Below, piece after piece: positions 37,801-51,298 of a stretch of DNA of 64,000 bases (position 1 is its first letter; every line of letters begins with the position of its first letter). The notes below the pieces were generated by a model. The model saw only the letters and a program-made list of their open reading frames with translations. It did no database searches and was not told the origin of the DNA. This DNA is from Aptenodytes patagonicus. Taxonomy: Eukaryota > Chordata > Aves > Sphenisciformes > Spheniscidae. The stretch is from assembly GCF_965638725.1 (NCBI RefSeq), contig NC_134958.1:21483964-21547963 (forward strand), read 5' to 3'. The position numbers were made by a program, and so were the translations under genes.

Positions 37801-40800
37801 ACAGGCAGAAAGACAAATCAAATAAATAGGCTTCCTTACACTTTGGCCTGTATAACCACTGCCTGGGCACATCATCCAACATGCATGGCCCTGTGTCCTC
37901 ATTACATGATGGGTATGACTTCATTTTGATTATGTGGTGGCACACCCTGGGAGCATGGCTTGGGGGACACAGGGTCTTGGGTTGTCTCTGTAAGATGTTG
38001 TGGGGCCTCCCTGCCTTCGATGCTAAGTACCGTTGTCAGAGTTTATTACATAATCTGCAGCTGAAGTGCTTTTGAAGAAAATGTCATTAAAATATTTCAT
38101 TCTTGTAACTGCTGTTTCTCTATCTTGTTTGGAAAATTGATATATCTTTTAACACCACCACCCCCAACTCCCTAAAAAACAAGCTATAGTCACAAACCAG
38201 TTAGCAGGGCTGCCTTTGCTTCTGCAAAACAGCACTACCAAACTGTTCTCTTGGTGCCATCTGTAGCTGCTATGAGCTGCTCCAAGATTTAGCATCTGTG
38301 CTTGTACGCACACCTTTTAACAATGATCTTTGCAGTTTACTAATGGTTAACCCTATTACACTGAGCGGAAAGAGGGTATTGCAGTTAAAGCACATACTCG
38401 ATGGATGGAGAACCTTGCCTGGATTCACTTTATGGTACTAGGACGCTCATGTAACCTCTTTTTCTCATTTCCTCACAATTTCCTGAGGCTGTTGGTATAC
38501 CTCACAGGTGTATTATGAGTCTTTAGTTGACATCTAGGGGGTCTGGAGCTTCTGGAAAGCAGGACTCCTACTGTAACTGTTGAGCTCCCTCCCATGGATA
38601 TTCTGCCTATCCTGTTAGGAATGGTCAGGGTGATATCTTTATGGTTACTGTCGACTGGCTTGGAGCAGATGCTCAGCATAATCCTGCCAGGTGTTAAGTG
38701 CCGTGACAGCTCCAGAGAAGTGTTTAAACACATCCATACATTCAGCTGCGGTTCCAACACTTGGTACGTTCCAAATGGGTAAGGATAATTAAAGGGAAAG
38801 TAACTCCTCCTCTTGTACTTCTGTACTCTGTAAATGTCTCTTTTCCCTTCTAAATTTTGGTGTTTCCCAGCTGGCAGATACTTAGTCCTCCTCAACTGTT
38901 ACAAGGGAAATTAAACATCTTCCTTACCAATTGTAGTTTGCTGAGTTGCAGTCTGAAATCAGCACTCTATATAATTCTAGCAAGCCAACTGTGGCTCAGT
39001 ATCCAGAAGTAGCAACAAAACAAACTGGTATCAAGTAGGTGAATCCAGCTAGAAAAAATAGAAAATGTTAAGCTTTGTGTAGTACCCTCATCGTTGTTTT
39101 AGCACCTCTGTGTAGGCCAATTTTTCAGGGGACTAATTTATGTCGTCCAATATTATGTGTATTTTAGTGCTCACTTAATGACGACCTAATATTTCAAACA
39201 AAATACAACTTCTGTAATGAGATACCTCATTTCTGCCAGGATGTTATTAGGGTATCTGCTACAGTGATCTAATGAGATTGACCTTCATTTCATAACAAAT
39301 TGCTCTCCTCCTGAAACTATTTTTAATGGCCTCCTTGATTTATGCAAAGGGACCTATAGCGATAGCCTTCATTTGGGGAAATAAATGATTCAAATAATTA
39401 CAAATTTTATGAAAATGACAAGTTACTTTAAAGTGCTACTATATTTTTACCATGTTACACACCAGTTGAGTGCAACGTTGTGAAAGTCTCATGTGGCTTT
39501 GTTCTCTCTGCCCCTCTACAAAGAACAAAATAAATGAGTTTAGTTCATAATGGGTAGAAGAAAAAACCCATGTAACTGCCAACACTGTGTTTTAGCAGCT
39601 CGCAGGTTTCACCTTGAGGGTATCTTACTCCCTGGAGTGCTATTTGCTGCCATCTACTGGAAATTTCTCAAAATTTCAAGGAGACGATCAAATCGGTGTT
39701 CTAATAAATTTCTGTTCTGATATTCAAAGCCGTGGTGCATGTGACTTCTAATGTATATTTTAATGCGATGAATCCTTTTTTAAAGGGTGATGAAGGAGAA
39801 AAAGAGGAATCCATATTCTGAATATTTGTGCTGATTGTGTTAAAATTATTGATTAGTTGAAGCAGGGTGGTTATAACATTTCAGAGGGAAGATGAGTCAG
39901 AGATTGATACAATTGGCATTATATTAATAATAGATGAGAATGCTATGCTATTCTGTAGTTATTTTAATCTGAAAAGCCTAAGTACCTTAGTAGTATTATT
40001 TAATCCTCACCACATCCTCAGAAGATTTCTTTTATTACGTGGTACCAGTTTTATGGACTGATGTCACGTATCCGCTGTGAGGCAGAGGATTTTCAGGCTT
40101 TGCATATGCATTTCCCATTGCAGGAAAAATAAGTGATACAAAAATTATATGACTAAATATGTTCTTAGTGCAGCTTATGCGTTTCTCCTGTATTTTCCAT
40201 ACTTTCTGCAGACCTGGCTGCAAATGTCATGCTTGTAAACTCCTCTTCAAAAATCCCAACACCAAGACTGTTCTGAATAAACAGCTTAACCAAAACGTGA
40301 TTTGAGGTGGAAAGAGTAAGATGCAAATGAAACTTTAAAGGAAAGGCTACACAGAAATAACAAGAACAATGTATTTCCTCAAAGACCATGCATGTTCCCA
40401 CGTTAAGATAAAGAACTTGCAAGTCTCTATGTACAGCACCATCTGGTGACTTCTGCACAGCAGGATCCCAAAGCAGGGATTTATGTACCTTGCCACATCA
40501 TAGACAGTGAGTCAGTTGATATCCCCCAGCAGACCTGCTCCTTATGTTCTCACTGCCAGATACAACTTCCTCACAAATGCAGTAATATGCTTTCATTCCT
40601 GTTTCCAGACTTTGGCTGTTGTCATTGTTAATTGTGCAGATGAGCAGGAGAATTTGCTGGTGCTTGTGGTCTTCTCCTCACATCTTACTATATAGACATG
40701 CTTTTCTTCTATCTGGGAAGGGCTCCACAGGCAAAGCTTGCTGTTTACAGTCCCAGTCTTGGTAGTAGTCAGCAAGCACATAGATCATTATCTGGCACCT

Positions 40801-43800
40801 AGCCTTTCTTGGCTGCCTGTCTTCCTGCCTGGCTGAGACAGCAATTCAGTCTGTGCTTTTCATTTCTGCTGCCCACTGTTCCAGCCTGTCCTCTATTTTG
40901 CAGCTGTCCCATATAACACCACATTCACTTTGCTACAGAACAAACACAGGAGAAATCTGTCTAGATCACCACTTTGCTGTAGGGTGTGGATGATGTAGGG
41001 TGGTAGTGTTTATTTCCACAAAACCAATGAACTGGGTGATCCATTTGTAAGCATCATCCTTGGGTGCCTTAACTATTTGTGGATACATGGATTTTGAGCA
41101 GTCTTGTCACAGAAACGGTTAAGACTCCAAGAGGTTTTAGTTTTCCTGTAAGCAAAGAGCAGGTAAAAAGATTCGGAGCTTAATTCTCCAATGCATTGCA
41201 CAATAGTACCATTGATTTCAGTGCAGTTCTATTTCATCTTAAACCCAAGGTAATTGACTGGAATATCATGTTTTTAACCCATAAATCCTCTATATCCCAC
41301 ACATCTCAGGCAATCACCTCAGCAGCTGTGGATCTCTGAATCACTTATGTGAGTTTCCTTACCACTGAAGAAAATATATCTCCTTTGTTTCATTAGAATA
41401 GCCCATGGACTTAGCAAAAACATCATGTGTCTGTGTCTAGATACAGCATATGAAGTTCTTCCTCCAGCAGTAATCACACAAATGCTGCAGGAATGAAGTG
41501 CTGTTACTAAGGCTTGTTTCATTTTTTTCATGTAGCAGCTTTCTTAATTCATTAGAGAACAGTTTCTTACAATTTGGCACAGTAGACTGAGCTGGTTACA
41601 AAATCAGTCAATATTGTAGGTGAGAAATAGTGGAGTGCCAGCAGTTTATCTGATGACCTGTTCCGCTGAAGCAGACAGGTGTATCTATTTTAGCAGTAAG
41701 GGAAGGATGAGGATCAGAGATCACATATTTGCCAATGATACTGCATTGTATAAAATCTCCCTCCCACAGTGTCCAAAGTCCTTTGCTTTCTGATGAAACA
41801 ACCTGGCATGACATATATGTCAGTTTGCATGGCTGTGAAGCCTGCAAGGAGGCTGTGAGCATATTTTGGAAGGGTAGAGAACTTGCTGAATGTTAAAATA
41901 CAACTTTATATTGAGATTTAATTCAATAAGGGATGAACCCCATTGTAAATACAGAAGCCAGTAGGTCCGTAAACCATTGAGGAAATCTGTATTTCATCAT
42001 TTGAAAGCTCATATTTTCATCTTCATTTTTTGTTGGTTTACTCCCTTGGGAACTTCTCTGTAGTGAAAGACACGGCATATATTAGTGTAGGCTTTTAAAA
42101 TATATTTATATATAAGCAATATGGAGAACATCTGCTATACTACTGTTATTGATTGATTTTGGTTAAAACAGCAACAATAAAACCCAGTGAAAACAGAAAC
42201 AAAAGATCAAATTTGGAAATTCCTAACTGTAATAACACAGTCCCTTTGAAATATACTTACAAGGACAGTCCTGACCACGCGGGATTTGTCTCATAAACCT
42301 TTGTTCTCTTTTCTGTTGTGAAGTACTAATGCTCCCAATAACCTGAGTGGTATAAAGGGACAGGAATCCTATTGCTCTTTTCGTGAGGGTAACAAGCATC
42401 TCCTTTTACCCACACCTAATGGAAAGCAGCAGGTCAGTGTTGAGGACAGATGCAGTTTACTGACCCTGTAAGGATCACAGTGCCAGCCTGGTCAGGTTGC
42501 ATTTCTTACCCTTTCCCATTCTGAACAACCAGAAGGAACATTGGGACAAGGCAATATTGATGTGGGGCACGTGAAACTTTCTGTTCACAGCAAGCATCCC
42601 GCTCACTGCAGATCCTTTGCTCACCTCACTTTGTGTGGTATAGTTGCTGAGTCACATGGTTGCAGGGTGGCCAGCCACTGAACCTTGGTACCTCCAACCG
42701 TGGGTCCCACCATAGGATAGCTTTGCCAGGGACCTGCTGCCTTTTTAAGAGCTTCTAACTTCTGAGGTTTTATAGTTAAGTCATTTAACTGTCTAGGGGT
42801 TTCTAGGCCCATGGCCACGCTGTTTTACCATCTGACACACTCAGCACATACGTAAGAATATGTTAACAGCTGCTCCGTTCATATCTCTCATCTGCATGCC
42901 ATAAACTGGGCTCTGAGATGTTTTGAATCAGCATAGCTCTGTGGCCTTCAGTGGAGCTATCTTAATTTACATTCAGACCTCCAAAGACAAAAGATGCACC
43001 TCTGTAAAATGCATATCTGCATCCAAAATGCAGCCTCCTTGTGCATGCAAACTCCTGCCAAACCAGAGATCTGCCGTAAGCAGGGGGATTCTCTGAGTCT
43101 GGAGTCCAGTGAGTTCCACACTGAACTTGGGCATTTTTCCTGACGGTAATTGCAATTGATTTTTCAAATCAACAGGGAAAAGTCATTCTGTCTTTGATGT
43201 AAAACACAGCTGCATTTACCACAAGGAAGGCCTTTTCCAGAGATGTAAAGCATTCCAGAGCCCAGCCACACACTGCTCGGGTAAGCACTATGGCCGTTTT
43301 GTGTTTCAGAGGGTTATGTGCAGTTATGGCCTTTATTCTTTAAGTGACCTATTTGAGTAGAGAGAAGAACTGTTCTGTATAAGGGCAGCTATTTTGAACT
43401 TAGGATGTTTTGGAGACAGGAGGAAATGGAGTGAAGGATAGAATTAGGTCACAACTTCAGGATGCCAAGATTTTTCTCGATTTGCTTATTGCTTTTGTAA
43501 AGCAGGCTCTCACATTTAACCACACTGGAAGGAATAATCTTTTCTCTGCACTCACTGGATCAAAGTACAAAGGAAATTCATTGAAATAATACAAAAAAAA
43601 TTTCTACATTTCTATGTGAAAGTATGGCAATAAACCAATCTTCTCAGCTATATAATTAGCATTTATGATCAGGAGATAATAAACGATCAATCAAAGTCAG
43701 TTAAAGCATTTCTCAAAAGCAGTTTAGAATCTCACTAAAATGACTGAAATGCAGTGCAACACAAGCACTTCTGTGATGAAGTCAGATTCAGGGCAGGAAT

Positions 43801-46800
43801 AGCAATGGGATTGTTGATGATTACTAGGATAAGAAGTAGGATTAGAAAGACCACTTTTAAAACTGAGGAGCTCAGTTCAGTCCAGACAATGTCCTGAGCC
43901 CACTGATTGCTCCCTGTAGAGGGCAAGCTTGAAATCTTCATTCCCTGTGCTATTTAGAACTAATAAATGCATCAAAATTAGAAACTAGTGAAATGTTTTC
44001 ACATCGTACCCCTCATTAAGACACTTTGGGAAGTGTGGAAAGATAAAATTATTAAAAAGTAATCTTAATAACTGGATGACTATTAAATTTTCCTGCTTCC
44101 AAAATGTGGCATACAGCTTTGCTTTCAGGGATTGCGTGCACCCATGTCTCCAATTCTCTTTCTCAATCATGTACACGTGTATGTAGGAGGGAGTAGGTGA
44201 ACAGATAGTGCTTCGGAAATCTAGCCTACATTGTGTGAAACAAGAAATTAGCAGTGACCTTGTGGCTAGTATTCAGATAGAATCTTTTGCTATTACGTTA
44301 TATCCCCTTTCAAAATTGCTGCAGATTTTGAGCACTTACCTAACTATATCCATGATAAGGCCCACTTCCCAGATGCAGTTAAAACAAGCTGTTCTTCGTA
44401 CCTTTTCATGGGATAATATAAATTCACAGCCATACCACTGTCTTCTTTTGGCAGTTTGGACATGTAGGAAATATTGCAATTAGATGTTTCCAATTTAATT
44501 CAATCCCTCATTAATTTGATCTCTCCTTTAATTAAATCTCACCCTCAGGACCTAAATAATTTGTATTAAAAATAACATAATGCCCACCTTTTCTTTTAAT
44601 CAATGTTGACTGCTTTAGGCAGGTATTAGCAGATAATCTGATTACCAAATACACAGTGAGTTGGCATTTAGTTAATAACTAACAGGGAAAATTTGGAAAA
44701 GAATCAAAGGAGAAAAAATAAAAAGAGGGGAAAAAAAGATGAGAAAAGAAGAAAGCCTTAGAGAGACACACAACATTAAGGAAAATATTATGGAAAAGTT
44801 ATTTTTGCCAGTGACTCTTATCGGTACAAGCCTCTAAGATGCACAGCCAGTGGTGTCAGCCATGGGTGACAGGCACAGCCCAGTAGGGAGAGTATTGACA
44901 GAACTCCCAAAAGAATGAGGTCTCTGGTAAATCTAAAATAATTTCCTCTTAGACTTATATAAACTTACTAATGGGATTTATAGGTTAGATGCTTAGTGGT
45001 ATAAGCTGGCATAGTTCCACTGAACTCTGGCTGCATCATTTGCAACCTTCTCTTTCTGATTGTAGGTAGACACCGTTTGCCTGCCCAGTAGCCTTTTTAT
45101 GGGAAAGCCACTCTCCTTGTCCAGTGTGTTGTTTGGGAAGAATGTACTACCTGGCAGAGTCCTGGGCCAGGGCAGGAGTCAGGGCTGGCAAGAAAACTTC
45201 TGATGGGCAGCTAAATCCAGGTCGTACATGGAGCAGTGTGGAGCAGCTCTGCAATTGCTTCATACCAGCTCATGGGGAAGTCACCAGTCAGGCTCATTGG
45301 CCAGTTCTCTGATCGTCCCCGGCTGACTTATGTCACAAGGTCCCCAGTTTTCTGGAGACTGAGAGCTGCCAGCTGTAGGGCTACCAGATCTGGCAGTGCT
45401 TGACAGAGGCCGACAGGGACTTACTTTGAGGGGACTGTGCTGCATCTCTCTTGTTTTCTTACAAATACCATCTTGGGAATGCATCTGAAGTAGGTAGTTT
45501 ATTGTCCGCTATCTTTTCTCGGCAAATTTGCAATACTGCTGTAATGACAGCCCTTCTGGTCAGCCAGTAGCTCCAGAGGAGACTTGGACTGGTTATTTTC
45601 CACCTGCCTCCCCTGTGACTGCTCCCGATGCCTGAGTGATCAGGCTGAATGGAGCCCATGGTCTGCTGCTCAGCAGATGGCATTTTTCCAGTACATCAGT
45701 ATTGGAACGATACCCAGCACAGTATGAGGGATCCCAAGCTGTTAAAGAGTCTGCCTTTTGACTAAAGCAGAAGAGCGAGCCTTGACAGTTCGCTGTTTTG
45801 CAGGTTACCCAATAGCAAAAAGAAGGTTTACGCAGTGTTCTGACATGTTCCAATATGCCATTACTCTCTGCCTAAGATCCCAGTGCTCCATTCAGTGCAT
45901 TTTACACTGATATGATAATGAAAGGTATCATACACCATCTCAGAAGGAACCGAGCTCCTCTGGGGAGTAGTATGAACTGTATGTGCTAATCACACAAGGA
46001 CCTTTGAAACCTGCAGTAGAGACTGCTTGAAGTCATCAGCATAATAATATAGCAGATTTGGGACTTAAGAAACCCACAGACTGACACACGTTTCTGATGG
46101 TGTGCCAAGGCACTTGACCACTGGACTCCTATTCATGTTAATGTAGCTCATTCCCCATGACTTCCTTGTCAGAAAGGCTGCTCAACAATGCCCGGGAACA
46201 GGGCTGGTCCAAGCAGGAGACGTGCTCCAATGCAGAGTTGTCTCCTGCAAAACAAAGGTATTGACACCGCACCAGGAGACAGAAGAGGATGGTGAAGTGG
46301 CAGGACACTAGTCTCAATCTATATGTATATTGGAGCTGAAATGGATGTCAGAGCAGCTTGATCTGCTACTCCAGTGGTACAGCTTTGAATTCCTTTCTTT
46401 TTAGAGGCTGTGTAATCTTATTACTTTCTTGTTTGAGCAACTATTATTAAAATTGACAAAATGAATTTGTAATTCTATAAAAACAATTCTGTGATAGATT
46501 TAATTGATGGAGGCTCCCAAGTCATAGTGGACAGTTGTGAGTCAGTGGTGAATAGCATGTAAGTAGAAATACTGTAGGAGAATGTTTAGTTGAACGGGCC
46601 CTGGATTCTTGCATACTTTTCCCCTTAAATGGCTTGCTGTGTCCTTGAACACATTCCTTTGCCATGCTGTGCATCAGTTATTATGCCCTCCTTGTAAAGT
46701 GCTTTAGGATCAGCACAAAACTCACATTGTATTTTTATTTTATTTTTGGTGAGTGGAGAAAGAGAAAACCCTTTTAATTGTGGATAGAGAACAAAAATTC

Positions 46801-49800
46801 TGTAACAAGTACAAATTCTTTAAAGAAGACAGACAACTGTGTCCAAGAACTAGTCTTAGTTCAATGTTTCCAGTTGCTGATTTGTAGGAAGAAGTGATTA
46901 ATCACAAAGTGAAATCTGTTCAAGATTAGCATAAATTGCAGATAGTTGTAAAAAAACTCCAGATGGATTTGAATTATTTGAAAAAGCAGACAAAAACAGC
47001 AAAGGAAATTTTGAGTTGGATAAACACAGACTAATTCCTAATAAAAAAATTAAACTAAATAGTCTAATGCGAACACCCAGAATTTTCAAAAGTCAAAGCT
47101 CTAGGCATGGAGATGTCTGCCCAGGACAAGCAAATAGGGTGCTGATGGGCTGGAGATGAAGTATGTTCTGACATTTCTACAGAATACCGATACCCTTACT
47201 CCTAGTCCCTCAGTTTGAGCCATATCACCTCAAAAACATACAAACAAAAAATGTCTCTCTCACGGCAATGAAGAGAGTAGGACTGTGTGCTGGAGCTTCT
47301 GTGGAAGGAGACGTTGAAGCCTTCAAGGTGATGATACACATGGGGAGAAATGCTTCATGCCACAGGGAAATGATTTGAGCAGCTTCACTGCTGCAAAAGG
47401 GTCAGTGATGGTGAAGCTCTGGGTCTGGGTTTTATGAAGCAGTGGATGGTATTAAAACATTTATAACTAATGCCATTAAAAAATTTGCCATGTGGTATCC
47501 CACAACATCATCTGACATCCTGTTGCTCCTTCTTGTTTGAAGCCAAAGCACACCCTTGTGTCCTGTGATTGCAGCTTTAGCAACAACTCCCGTACAAACA
47601 CAAATACATAAGCTAGAGTATTAATATGGCAGAGCATAAACCTTTTTTTCCAGTAATATAAATGGAAAAAGTTTGGAAGGAGACTTTCTCCCCTGGACAA
47701 GAGAAGCTGCATGACTGGCTCACAGGTTATGGGGTGTTCCTTTTCTTTTGATGGTTGAGGTAGTGGCTGTACATGGGCAGACTACTGGCCCGTTTCCAAC
47801 AGTAACTTGATTTAAATTGAGTGCCCATGTAGGAACCAGAATTGTATTATCTTGATTTAATTCTCCATTTTCTTTAGAAGAACATTTATGTCCTTTTGCA
47901 CTTTGGAAAGGTGCAAAGTTAATAGCTTGCTTCTTATAGATAAACTACAGGGATTTCATGTTTTTCAAGGTTAATCTTCTGCTGTTCACTGCAGTTAATC
48001 TGGACCATTAAGACTCCAATGAAATTAGGCAAAACCTAGCATCTGACATTAGATCTGTAACTGCCCCCTGCACACAGGTGCTGTCCCTGGGACTGTTCTG
48101 TCTCTAACTGGCAGCATGGTGCTGCGCAGGGGAGTATGGGCTCTACGCCACCCCAGAGTGTCAAGCCAGGTGCTTTGGGTGATACCAGTGACAAGGCACA
48201 TCCCCGCACCTGTAAAACACCATACAACAGCTTGAGAAAGCAGCTTTCTATGTGTTTGTTGAACAGGGGCTACTGGCTGGTACCAAAAAGAACAGACATT
48301 GGTAAATACCTTTGCAATAAGCCTCCCCATTCCCATTCCTTCCCCTTTTGGAGTATAAGATGTAGTAGAGAGTTTTGTGGCTTTACCTTAAATGACTGTC
48401 AGTTACTTCCAGTGTCTGCTTCTGTGCACCTCCTGACTCTGCCAGCTGCAATGTAATAAAGCAACACTTAGTGACAGCAAAACAAGGGGGTAAGAGCAGG
48501 ACTTGCTAATAGACAATGCACGTTCGATAACTATAATTTTGAGTTCTCTGATTTGATACATGTAAATCTGCTTCAGAGTCTCCAAGCTGCCCTCCCAGTG
48601 TCTGTTTGCAAGACAATGACTTCTGTGCTCATTTGAAAGTGTTGAACTGATAGCAAGAAGCCTGCCTCCATCTTCCAAGTGGATGCGCTAAGCACCAGGC
48701 TCTAGTGTTGCCTCCTGAGATAGCAGCAGCAGCATGAAGTGAAGTGCAGTGGATTTGAAGGCCCAACGTGGTGTTTTAATGCATATCTTTCTCCCCAGAG
48801 CTATGAGTCTTAGCTCAGAATTGAAAGGGAACTACAGCCTTTCTCTGCAGGATAGATTGTGGCAAATGTTTAACTTGAACAGTTTGCCTTGCGAGCTAGC
48901 TGCTTCTATCTGATTCTGGTTGAAACCACTGCTGGGTAAGGAGGATGGTGTGATTCATATATGGCAGCATAGAAGCTCACTAACTTGGGCAAAAGAAGCA
49001 GCCTGCAGAGCTCAAGTGATGCATGGAGATTTTCTAGAAAATAAAGATTTATCATGTAGAGGAACATAGATCCTTAGCACCCGTCTACCATAAGGTGAAT
49101 TTCTGAGTTGGTGAAAAACCTGGTACAGACATTATTGCATCAGCCAAAACTAGGCATCTGTTGGCTTCACTTGCGTTCATGTCTGGCATAAGCTGAAATG
49201 AGAATGCTATACTGCGACTGCTTAAGGACAACCACAAGAGAGTTTGCATTGACATAATTAAATTAATTTCAAACAGATTTTAGTTAAACTAGCATAATTA
49301 TCATATCTTGACAAGGTTTCAGTCTATTTTTGCATATCTTTTCCCTCCAGAGTGGTGATTGCCACTGACAAATGGCATAACCTAACTCTGTTTAGCTAAG
49401 TCCATGGCACTTTGTTGACGTGAAGAGGGATTACTCTGGCAAAGCCAAAATATCTGTCAGGCTGTTAAACGTGTTGCATATTTACTGACACCTCTGGAGT
49501 GAGTTAGCTTTGTATTTTTAAAAAGGATGAGGACAATAGCTTAAACTGTTTCTGAAAGGCTTTGAAACAGTGTCTGAGCAATAAATGGGAAAGGCCTGCA
49601 GTAGTTAGACTCTAGACTAATTCTAATCACATTGAAATTGATGACATACCTGTGCAAAGCCACTGTAACTGTGGGAAGAATAGAGCCCTCAGGGTGCTTT
49701 TTTGGGTTGTTTTTTTTGTTGTTTTTTTTTTTAAAGAGTATTTGTGAGCAGTGTGATTGTCATGCAGAAGCACAGCATTGCTCCAATGTATACGGTGTCA

Positions 49801-50624
49801 TCTGTTCTATGCTAATAAATTAGCATCTGCAGCCACCATTGCTGCCTATCAAATCTGGGTACAAAATTGAGCCGTTTGATCTCACTGCCACTGAAGTGTG
49901 TCTGCATGATCACAGAAGATGCATATTATCCCATCTGTTTTTCACAGACCCTCCATGAAGCTGTATGCTTCAAGGTAACAGATCAGACATAAAATGAATT
50001 CCACTGCAGACGACTGCCTTAGAGGCATCCTGCTTTGTCACAGCGTATAAAAATTTGACTTGAGTCATTTTATTCCTTCACAGCAGGTCATTTAAGCCCT
50101 GTCCACACTAGGGAAAAATTGCTAACTTTGTCTTAGCTCCTTTAGTGGTAACAGTTGCCCCAGTGTGGACATGCAGCTGTCTCTGTTTTCATTAATGTGT
50201 CAAGTCACTCCTCTCCAAGAAGGCCTTACAAGACACTGGTTCAATCAACAGCAGCTGCGGGTGGCCAGTTTATTTTTGGGCTGCTGCTGCCACTTGTCCA
50301 GATGGAGCTGAAATAGTGCCAGCCATGGTGAGACTTCTGGGGAAAACACCAGAGGTGGGAGATGGCACAACGTCCCAAGCACTGGCAATTCCTGCAGCTG
50401 GGATGCCGGGCCACCATGGTGGCATGGCAGGAGGTGCTGAGCATCAGCCTCATCAACCGAAGTTTGTATCTGCCACGCTCGCATACTAGCTGCTGCTGCA
50501 AACCAGCCAGCTATTCTTGTAGTAAAATCTTTTGCTGGACTTGCCACATGCATTTTCCTCAGAAATACGCATTTTCGTCTAATTGCCTAGGAAGAGAAAA
50601 AAATGAGACAAGTGCAAGTTTGAT
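31851..50624. other. Intergenic region between TSPAN3 and PEAK1
   Basis: About 18.8 kb with no recognised exon, RNA gene or CR1 element. Apart from the CpG-island frame, the longest open frames (33696-34139, 36236-36676 and 38473-38895) are 140-147 codons, match nothing I know and overlap weakly with others, as expected by chance. A small inverted pair that may be a relic of a DNA transposon lies at 50096-50173. A slightly GC-richer stretch at 50240-50560 sits just past the PEAK1 end. Confidence 0.6.
50096..50173. repeat. Imperfect inverted pair, possible old DNA-element ends
   Basis: GCCCTGTCCACACTAGGG at 50096-50113 is mirrored by GCCCCAGTGTGGACATG at 50157-50173. About 15 of 18 positions pair, around a 43-bp spacer. 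The ends resemble the GTCYACACTAGG-type termini of non-autonomous DNA elements in reptile genomes, which is a recollection and not a search result. No target-site duplication was recognised. Confidence 0.3.
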
Positions 50625-50644
50625 TTTGAGTGTAATAAAACTAG

Positions 50645-50650
50645 TTTATT
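50645..50650 (-). promoter_or_regulatory. PEAK1: Candidate distal PEAK1 polyadenylation signal (AATAAA)
   Basis: The minus strand reads GTGTAAATAAACTAG, then a T-rich downstream stretch (CTCATTTTTTTCTC, around 50590-50605) suitable as a downstream element. It is the last strong AATAAA before the sequence becomes GC-richer. Confidence 0.4.
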
Positions 50651-50868
50651 TACACAGTAACATGAATGCCACAGAATACACAGCAAAGTACCACAGCAAA
50701 CCAGAGTGTAACTGCCCCTGATCACAAAGGAAGGCTTGAAGTTTATATACTTATTTATATAAAAACGTGTAAATATCAATATGAAGCACCAGATAAAGCA
50801 ATGCAACCAGGAATTCCAAATACAAGTTATCCACAAGAATGGAGTTGAAATAATAATAATAATAAAAA

Positions 50869-50890
50869 AAATCCCTTATTCAAGGGATTT
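50869..50890. repeat. Perfect 9-bp stem hairpin
   Basis: AAATCCCTT (50869-50877) and AAGGGATTT (50882-50890) pair completely around a 4-nt loop. It lies about 220 nt before the candidate PEAK1 polyadenylation signal in the transcript. Confidence 0.7.
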
Positions 50891-51141
50891 AAAGAAATCC
50901 CATTTATAAAAGTCCATTGATTTTGGAATCCCTAATTTAAAAATAAATTTCCCCCTTTTATTAAAAACAAGAACATATTCTTAAATGCTCAGCATAATTA
51001 AGTTTTAAAAGAAAAAAACCCAAGGATTTCCACTGCAAAACCTTCTCATACCAACAAGCCAAAGGACAAAGAAACAGAATTTTCGAGTCCTTTTTGAAGA
51101 GGTGTTACTTATGAAATGGCTATATTCAAATTTACACACTT

Positions 51142-51298
51142 TTAAATATATATTATATATACAATATATAATATATATATTTTCAAGCAAAAAGGAGCAA
51201 AGAATGCTTTTGGGATACAAAAATTCATATACATACATATATATATTAAAACATGCCCATATGCACTCATATATATATGTATGTGTATATATATATGA
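51142..51298. repeat. AT-dinucleotide and near-palindromic zone
   Basis: Two blocks (51142-51183 and 51226-51298) of alternating TA with a few TAC/TG interruptions. The first is close to a perfect palindrome: arms beginning AAATATATATTATATAT pair with the right-hand half around a short ACA centre. Cruciform or hairpin formation is likely, and these sites are often length-variable. Confidence 0.75.
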
